Below, in pieces: positions 55,194 to 59,938 of a DNA stretch of 59,938 nt; position 1 is the first letter of the stretch, and each line of letters begins with the position of its first letter. Location: contig DYLU01000012.1 in the NCBI GenBank assembly GCA_020721905.1, forward strand, positions 1 to 59,938. Direction: 5' to 3'. Position numbers and translations under genes: made by a program. The stretch is from Leptospira biflexa (GTDB lineage Bacteria; Spirochaetota; UBA4802; UB4802). The notes beneath the pieces were generated by a model. That model saw nothing but the letters and a program-made list of their open reading frames with translations. It searched no databases and was not told the origin of the DNA.

Positions 55194-56570
55194 TTAAGTA
55201 TTATTAGCAATGCTTTTTTTTCTTTCATCCAGTATTCTTTTTATTTCATCAAAGCCTTCACGTGTAATGGGAAGTATAGAAACAAAATACACCGAAAACA
55301 AAAAGCATATACCCGGCGCAAATGCCATCATAAAGCGTATAACTGAAACTGCAGATTGCGGCTGAGCTGTAGCACTGTTTTCAATATATCCAAAAAAACC
55401 TAAGAAAGCTGAAGCCAGTGCAATGGCAGTAGCCGAAGCAACCTTATACAAAAAAGTTGTGATACCATAAAACGCGCCTTCACGCCGCACACCGTTTTTA
55501 TACTCATCATATTCAATAACATCAGGAATCATTGAAAACGGAATAATCTGGGATGCAGATATACCAATACCTGCAAGCACACCAATCATTATTACAAACT
55601 GCAGATTACCTACCGGAGCTATCAGGCATAACAGTAATGATAGTGTAAAATACACAGCAGCTATGATATATGCACGACGTTTATCTAATCTATCAGAAAT
55701 GTATATCCATAGCGGCGCTGAACACACTGCAATGATTAGCGGTATTCCCATAACAACGAATGTCATATCTTCTGAAATACGAATCACATCCTTCAAAAAG
55801 AAGATAAAAAGAGCCTGTATCAGATCAAAACCAATCATGTTGAATAAAAACATGCCAAGAATTATTCTAAACTCACGCAATGAAAGTACATCCTTAAATG
55901 TTTGTATAAGCCCATCCTGCACAGCGGTTTTTGAAGTAACGCGCTCTTTGGTACCGGCAAACGTTATGAAAATTAAAACAATTATAATAATGCCAAATAT
56001 AACACCCATAACGGGGTAGCTTGTTACATATTCTTCCTTTCCTTTAAAAATCACATCAACAATCAATGAGACCCCAACAGCAGCAATAAGATTACCAACA
56101 AATGAAAGTGACATTCTAAAGCCTGCTATACTAGTGCGCTCATCATAGTTTTGCGATAGCTCCGGCATCAATGCATTGTATGGAACAGCAACCACTGTAA
56201 AGGCAGTATTAAATAAAATGGCAATGGCAGCATAGTATCCTAACAGGAGCAATTGATTGGTAAAAGGCACCAGCCAGATGAGCATGAACATAATTCCAAA
56301 TGGAATGCTGCCAAAAAGAAAATACACACGACGCTTCCCAAACCGGGATACAGTTCTGTCGCTAATCATTCCCATAAGGGGATCGGTAATTGCATCCCAT
56401 GCACGGGCAATAAAAAATATAACGCCTGCCCATTGCGCCGGCAACCCTGCTACATTCACAAGGAAAAATAAAAAGTAAAAACCAATTGTGGTATAGGCAA
56501 TATTTATTGCCAGATCACCCACCCCATACGCTATCTTTTCAATGATTGGAACTACGTATCCTTCTTTCAT
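55194..56570 (-). CDS. MFS glycoside-pentoside-hexuronide:cation symporter
   Basis: A 458-residue membrane protein with 12 spans, of the GPH family (melibiose-permease type). The signature region is FFIARAWDAITDPLMGMISDRTVSRFGKRRVYF near residues 50-80 (given in part) with the cation-binding Asp in DAITDP. It imports a sugar with Na+ or H+. No glycosidase or sugar operon is nearby, so the substrate is open. A lipoprotein gene follows on the same strand. Confidence 0.9.
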   Translation of the reverse strand: MKEGYVVPIIEKIAYGVGDLAINIAYTTIGFYFLFFLVNVAGLPAQWAGVIFFIARAWDAITDPLMGMISDRTVSRFGKRRVYFLFGSIPFGIMFMLIWLVPFTNQLLLLGYYAAIAILFNTAFTVVAVPYNALMPELSQNYDERTSIAGFRMSLSFVGNLIAAVGVSLIVDVIFKGKEEYVTSYPVMGVIFGIIIIVLIFITFAGTKERVTSKTAVQDGLIQTFKDVLSLREFRIILGMFLFNMIGFDLIQALFIFFLKDVIRISEDMTFVVMGIPLIIAVCSAPLWIYISDRLDKRRAYIIAAVYFTLSLLLCLIAPVGNLQFVIMIGVLAGIGISASQIIPFSMIPDVIEYDEYKNGVRREGAFYGITTFLYKVASATAIALASAFLGFFGYIENSATAQPQSAVSVIRFMMAFAPGICFLFSVYFVSILPITREGFDEIKRILDERKKSIANNT

Positions 56571-56739
56571 TGGCGTGCCACCTTTTTATATTTTTATATA
56601 TAAAGTTACTCTCAATTAATTAATACTGGTGAGCATTTAAATGCACCAATGGACAAAAATCAAGACATTTTATTGCATTTTTACGGTACCAAAAGTTAAT
56701 TTTTAAAATATGAGTATATGTTTCTAAAAAAAGAATACG

Positions 56740-57528
56740 TTATTTCCATGCAACAAGGCTTACACTTTTCACAACATCTTTATACTGCTCAAAATCTTTA
56801 AATGATGCACCCTCAATATTCATCCCATTGTCAAATATGTTCCCATAACTATATTCTTTAACAATTTCAACATTTGTAAAGCCGGCGCTATACAGTAAAC
56901 GAATATATTCATCTTTTTGAATTGCTCCTGCAATACAACTCACATAGGCATCCATTGATTCCATAAATCCAGATAGGAGTGTTCCTTCCAGTACTATATC
57001 GGATACTGCAAGCCTTCCACCTTTTTTTAATACCCGGAAAGCTTCCTTAAAAACTTTCCCTTTGTCAGGAGCTAAATTTATAACACAATTTGATAGTATT
57101 ACGTCAATGGAATTATCGTCAACGGGCAAATGCTCAATATCACCCAGAATGAATTCAACATTGGTAATGTGTAACTTTTCAGCATTTTCTTTTGCCAGTG
57201 CAATCATCTCAGGCGTCATATCAACACCAATTACTTTACCACCTGAACCAACCTTCCGTGCAGCCAGAAAGCAATCAATCCCTGCACCACTGCCTAAATC
57301 AAGAACTATCTCCCCCTGTTTCAGAGAAGCTATTGCATTTGGATTACCACATCCCAATCCCAAATTAGCTATTTCAAGATTAGCCAGTTCATCTGATGAA
57401 TACCCGGCTTTTGCAGCAATATCAGCTGGTGTACAGCAACTGCCACCAGAACAGCATGAAGTTTTTGACAGGGCTATGGTGCCGTAATTTTGTTGAACAA
57501 TTTTTTTAATTTTCGTGTTTGTATCCAT
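56740..57528 (-). CDS. arsM: arsenite methyltransferase
   Basis: ArsM methylates arsenite with SAM to volatile or less toxic species. The N-terminus has the metal-like CCSGGSCCTP, then GLGCGNPNAIASL (arsenite Cys), DLGSGAGIDCFLAARKVG (SAM), VIGVDMTPEMI, NCVINLAPDK and YVSCIAGAIQKDEY (second arsenite Cys). Length 262 is normal. The ATG at 57528 has AGGAAG six bases upstream; the ATG at 57534 overlaps the stop of the small AbrB-fold gene (ATGA) and could be used by coupling instead. No arsR, arsB or acr3 is present. Confidence 0.92.
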   Translation of the reverse strand: MDTNTKIKKIVQQNYGTIALSKTSCCSGGSCCTPADIAAKAGYSSDELANLEIANLGLGCGNPNAIASLKQGEIVLDLGSGAGIDCFLAARKVGSGGKVIGVDMTPEMIALAKENAEKLHITNVEFILGDIEHLPVDDNSIDVILSNCVINLAPDKGKVFKEAFRVLKKGGRLAVSDIVLEGTLLSGFMESMDAYVSCIAGAIQKDEYIRLLYSAGFTNVEIVKEYSYGNIFDNGMNIEGASFKDFEQYKDVVKSVSLVAWK

Positions 57529-57530
57529 AC

Positions 57531-57782
57531 TCATCTTCCTATATTACTGAATACCGGTGCTATTTGCTCAAAGACAGCTGAATTTAATGAATCGGTTTTT
57601 ACAAAAGCAATGCAACATAACGATTCAGTGGTATTAAGGGTTATAACTACAAACTTGTCTCCTGCCTTAACCCCATACTTTTCCCTGAGATCTTTTGGCA
57701 ATACCAATTGACCGCGTTCATCTACCGAAACAACTGCTTCTATTGAACAAGATGAATTGCAACAATGATTATTGCATAATAT
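57531..57782 (-). CDS. small AbrB/MazE-fold, Cys-rich protein (HgcAB-associated type), start unclear
   Basis: A frame from a stop at 57810 to the TGA at 57531-57533 encodes CNNHCCNSSCS, then VVSVDERGQLVLPKDLREKYGVKAGDKF (given in part), a SpoVT/AbrB DNA-binding fold, then LCCIAFV. Such Cys-rich AbrB-type proteins accompany arsM or the hgcAB genes in several anaerobes and may sense a soft metal. No ATG, GTG or TTG is in frame before the Cys cluster: an AAGGG lies at 57784-57788, and the nearest ATG (57777) is one base out of frame, leading to a stop after two codons. So either a 1-base indel or an ATA start (57782, used as limit here). It overlaps arsM. Confidence 0.6.
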   Translation of the reverse strand: MLCNNHCCNSSCSIEAVVSVDERGQLVLPKDLREKYGVKAGDKFVVITLNTTESLCCIAFVKTDSLNSAVFEQIAPVFSNIGR

Positions 57783-57928
57783 TCCCTTATAATCATAAAA
57801 TAATGCTTATTATGAATTTACTGTATTTTCTGATTATTCTTATATTGAATTAAATACAGCTATTTTGTTAACATAAATTTTGCAAATTTATTTTTTTTAT
57901 TAAATTCTTAGGCTCTGACCCTATATTA
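57783..57928. other. AT-rich gap
   Basis: Mainly A/T sequence upstream of the AbrB-fold reading. I see no gene and no clear promoter boxes. Confidence 0.4.
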
Positions 57929-58072
57929 CGAAGGCAGAATATAGAAAAGAGGCAGGCAATACTGGAAGATTTTCAAAAGCTATTGGAAAATGAATCGTAT
58001 GGTAAGAAAGTCAATAGAGTGGACCATAATTCACGGTTGATGAAAAAAACCGATTTATTACAGGTGTCTTGA
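57929..58072 (+). pseudogene. transposase-like remnant (IS1182-like)
   Basis: A short open stretch with no start, reading RRQNIEKRQAILEDFQKLL then VDHNSRLMKK and a stop after DLLQVS. In IS1182/IS4-type transposases a helical stretch is followed by a DPDARLMK-like block, which VDHNSRLMKK resembles. Nothing further of the element can be found, so it is a relic. The assignment rests on one motif and is weak. Confidence 0.35.
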
Positions 58073-58552
58073 GAGAGTTCTAACTGAATGAAAATTGATC
58101 TGTGCAGGGGTTAATTTTTTTAAAATAATTAATTTTCTTCAGGGAAAAGATTGGAAAACATTGCTTGAGCAGGCATTGATGTAGGAGAAGCAATACGGAG
58201 GTTATGCAGAGAATCGTTTAATGTAATAGTTTAACCAGTGTTTCTGCTTATACTATGTGAAAAGTTAACGTATTGAACAATGGGCGGGAATGCACATGCA
58301 TACAATTCCCCACCCTCAAATGGATAAAAAACTAATGTGCAAAAAAAAGGATGAATTGTAATAGTTTCGACTTGAGTCATAATAAAGAATCTGTTGTACC
58401 GACAATGCTTCCAGAGAAATTTTAAGAAGAGAAAGGAGAGTCGATTCCCTTTTTTAAACTCCTTTCGTCTATTTCAATGCAATCTATCAAATCAACGTGA
58501 GAAACTCACTAAATCTTTTGTACTAACATGAGGAGCAAAACTATGTTTTAGA
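58073..58552. other. gap between the transposase-like relic and H-NOX gene
   Basis: About 480 bp with many stops in all frames. I see an inverted repeat GAAAGGAG (58431-58438) / CTCCTTTC (58459-58466), not near a T run on either strand, and a short open stretch (LQGKDWKTLLEQALM, about 58139-58183) which could be another relic. No gene is supported. Confidence 0.4.
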
Positions 58553-59074
58553 CTATGGGAAGACAATCATAGCTTTGTCATCCCCAAGTTTAGTCACTTT
58601 AAGATCTTCCTTATAAAACTTGGCAACCCCTTTAATTAGGCCTATCATAAAATCAATTAGCCCTCTCTTTGATACATACTTCATAATTAGGGTCTTTTCA
58701 TTTTCCCATTCATATTCAAATTTTGGAGGAGTAGCACCATCCATAGCTTTCGTCATTGCAACATGAACCTCATTCATACTCAATAGAAAATCCTTTGCCG
58801 TTTTGGCACTTATATAAAAAGCCTTATATATTTTCTGTGAATATACATTAACCCAATAATCACCAAATGCATCTGCAGCTTGCACCAAAGAAATATTCAA
58901 CACTTTACATAGAGAACCAACAACCTTCAAAACACTCTCATCAGAAACATCCTGTGATGGCATAAAGATGGTGTTTTTAGTCCATCCTGCTTCTTTAAGT
59001 ACTTTTTCCCACGTCTCTTTCCCAAACTTTTCTGTTACCATTTCTTTTAAGGCAACTACAATTACCCCTTTCAT
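58553..59074 (-). CDS. stand-alone H-NOX (heme NO-binding) domain protein
   Basis: A 173-residue H-NOX/HNOB domain with no other domain. The proximal heme ligand is His104 in NEVHVAMTK, and the heme-propionate motif YxSxR is Tyr133, Ser135, Arg137 (MKYVSKRGL); the spacing between His and Tyr is the same as in well-studied bacterial H-NOX proteins. The start KGVIVVALKEMVTEKFG is also typical. Such proteins bind NO (or O2) and usually control a kinase or cyclase encoded next to them; neither is present here, so the partner is elsewhere or lost. A GGAGGA precedes the ATG. The gene lies among decayed mobile-element-like pieces. Confidence 0.85.
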   Translation of the reverse strand: MKGVIVVALKEMVTEKFGKETWEKVLKEAGWTKNTIFMPSQDVSDESVLKVVGSLCKVLNISLVQAADAFGDYWVNVYSQKIYKAFYISAKTAKDFLLSMNEVHVAMTKAMDGATPPKFEYEWENEKTLIMKYVSKRGLIDFMIGLIKGVAKFYKEDLKVTKLGDDKAMIVFP

Positions 59075-59315
59075 AACTATTCCTCCTTTTAGATTTGACC
59101 CCTATATATTACATTGTAAATGTCAATTTAAACACAGATAATATATATATATATATTATTGACAAAAAAAATGCAAGCATTTTTTAAAAGCCTTGTATTT
59201 TCATGGGGCAGATTCCAGAATGAAGAGCAAAACAAAATAGAAAAAAATGTAGCCTCATAAGGAGCACATCCTTATAAGTGATTATGAGCAAAAACCAACA
59301 TAAGGAGGTTCACAT
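59075..59315. other. gap with AT repeats
   Basis: An AT dinucleotide run (about 59141-59158) and a short hairpin AAAAAATGC / GCATTTTTT near 59166-59186. No gene seen. Confidence 0.4.
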
Positions 59316-59540
59316 ATGCGACACTATAGACATTTAAAGGAACATGAACGAATAGTCATTCGAAAAAATTATGTATTCATCAAATAAAGTAAGTAAAATC
59401 AAGAATAGCACAGGTATTGGGAAAATCGCCATCCACAGTATCATGAGAAATAAGAAGAAATGCAACAAAAGGATACAATTAGCAAGAGGCACACGCACAA
59501 TCAGTAATACGGCGCAAAGCAGCAAAACAGTGCAAAATAG
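59316..59540 (+). pseudogene. IS30-like transposase N-terminal relic
   Basis: Behind a perfect AAGGAGGT, an ATG at 59316 opens MRHYRHLKEHERIVIRK and stops at 59387 after 23 residues. IS30 transposases begin with M-Y-x-H-L-x-x-x-E-R. In another frame (from about 59388) the sequence IGKIAIHSIMRNKKKCN recalls the next helix-turn-helix part (STI-SRE-x-RNK). So this looks like a frameshifted remnant of the 5' end; the catalytic part is missing. The intact RBS and start remain. The call is by motif only. Confidence 0.45.
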
Positions 59541-59798
59541 ACATGGATACAAACTTTCAGGAAATAATAAAAAGATTATTATTTACACTTCAAACTTGAA
59601 CGTGCACATAATCAGTTGTCACTTAAAAGGTATTGACTTTACTAACCATATTATATATATTAAACTTCAGTTATTTTAATACATAGTATCGAAAAAAATC
59701 ATTATAAAACCCTGACACATACTATGTGATATATGTTAATATTTTTTTATGTATCGTAGTGGCTTAAATTTAAAGATTATTACTATTTGAGGTATTCT
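59541..59798. other. AT-rich gap before the last gene
   Basis: About 260 bp with no gene recognised. It has to hold the promoter of the gene at 59799; no clear boxes can be picked out with confidence. Confidence 0.35.
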
Positions 59799-59938
59799 AT
59801 GGGGATTCTGAAAGATGCTGGTGAATCATTAGTAAATTTTAGCGAGCGTTTCTTAGATAAAACTGAAGCATTGGCTCAGATTGCTCGCATCACCATGGAA
59901 ATAAAAAAGTTGGAACATTCCATAAAAGAGATATACTT
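59799..59938 (+). CDS. unknown protein, N-terminal part (cut by window edge)
   Basis: An ATG at 59799 with GAGG seven bases upstream opens a frame of 46 codons to the edge: GILKDAGESLVNFSERFL, then KTEALAQIARITMEIKKLEHS. It is helical and amphipathic, as at the start of a coiled-coil or hydrophilic helper protein. No family recognised. Confidence 0.55.
   Translation, partial: MGILKDAGESLVNFSERFLDKTEALAQIARITMEIKKLEHSIKEIY

Larger units (their letters stand above)
2190..56159. repeat. dispersed short word GCGATAG (24 copies; extended GGGCGATAGTTAC)
   Basis: Plus-strand GCGATAG begins at 8254, 8953, 12988, 15111, 26050, 32417, 33759, 35471, 35652, 45575, 46184, 51994, 56153; minus-strand copies (CTATCGC) begin at 2190, 5599, 15347, 27726, 28090, 33238, 35633, 45994, 46207, 50924, 52840. 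Fourteen extend to GCGATAGTT and seven to GCGATAGTTAC (8953, 32417, 35629, 46203, 50920, 51994, 52836). Seven of 24 lie between genes. In genes the reading frame differs, so the DNA word and not a peptide is kept. About four would be expected for this base composition (my rough estimate). Confidence 0.85.

Noticed and set aside
59130-59160. AT dinucleotide run as an origin or DNA-unwinding element
   Set aside because: It is a short low-complexity stretch with no DnaA boxes or replication genes nearby.
59371-59679. Open frame of 102 codons on the plus strand after the IS30-like relic
   Set aside because: It looks like a shifted frame of the decayed transposase start and then runs into non-coding AT-rich sequence.
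1-59938. CRISPR arrays, toxin-antitoxin or phage-defence island
   Set aside because: No regular spaced repeats, cas genes or defence-type domains were recognised; the AbrB-fold protein beside arsM has no toxin partner.

Overview
The window looks like a chromosomal segment of a free-living, AT-rich member of the Spirochaetota. The strongest evidence is the pair of flagellin genes, whose N- and C-terminal cores resemble spirochaete periplasmic FlaB, next to flaG and fliD. A TonB-type protein, lipoproteins and a probable outer-membrane barrel show a double-membrane envelope. A bactofilin, a STAS anti-anti-sigma factor and an EF-G paralogue also fit. I cannot assign a genus. No rRNA, tRNA, CRISPR array, prophage or intact transposon was found.

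Layout. 1-5.5 kb (minus strand): rtcB (cut by the edge), bactofilin, a small TPR protein, polyprenyl diphosphate synthase coupled to a STAS protein, comF, queC and a small Cys-rich protein. 5.7-13.7 kb (minus): the elongasome cluster mreB-mreC-mreD-mrdA-rodA, preceded by a TPR membrane protein and another membrane-anchored protein. 13.8-18.1 kb (minus): rRNA methyltransferase, KDPG aldolase, VOC protein, glmS, ferredoxin. 18.5-34.3 kb (mixed): a secreted papain-like protein behind a perfect 18-bp operator-like palindrome, a PKD protein, a tail-anchored protein, a YihY/BrkB membrane protein with a YCF48-like propeller inserted between membrane segments, a secreted thioredoxin-like protein beside a peroxiredoxin interrupted by an in-frame TAA, TonB and GlmU-like genes, an EF-G paralogue, a barrel/lipoprotein pair and an FAD oxidoreductase. 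34.3-39.1 kb: aminotransferase, flavodoxin-ispD operon, mgtC, argH. 39.2-44.8 kb (minus): flagellar filament block (unknown gene, fliD, flaG, two flaB) with highly structured flagellin leaders. 45.2-57.8 kb: SPASM radical-SAM enzyme, GNAT-like protein, NhaD-type antiporter, a decayed gene, RluA-type pseudouridine synthase, DUF1848 protein, pabB-pabC, lipoprotein, sugar-cation symporter, arsM with a small AbrB-fold partner lacking a normal start codon. 57.9-59.9 kb: decayed transposase-like fragments around a stand-alone H-NOX gene, then the start of a plus-strand gene.

The most unusual signal is a dispersed DNA word, GCGATAG (extended form GGGCGATAGTTAC). By hand I count 24 copies on both strands, in several reading frames and between genes, where about four are expected; one-base variants are not enriched. 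It forms two inverted pairs with the same 12-bp spacing, and a 15-bp inverted pair brackets the DUF1848 gene. It behaves like an uptake-sequence, HIP1-like or protein-binding word and I know of no description of it.
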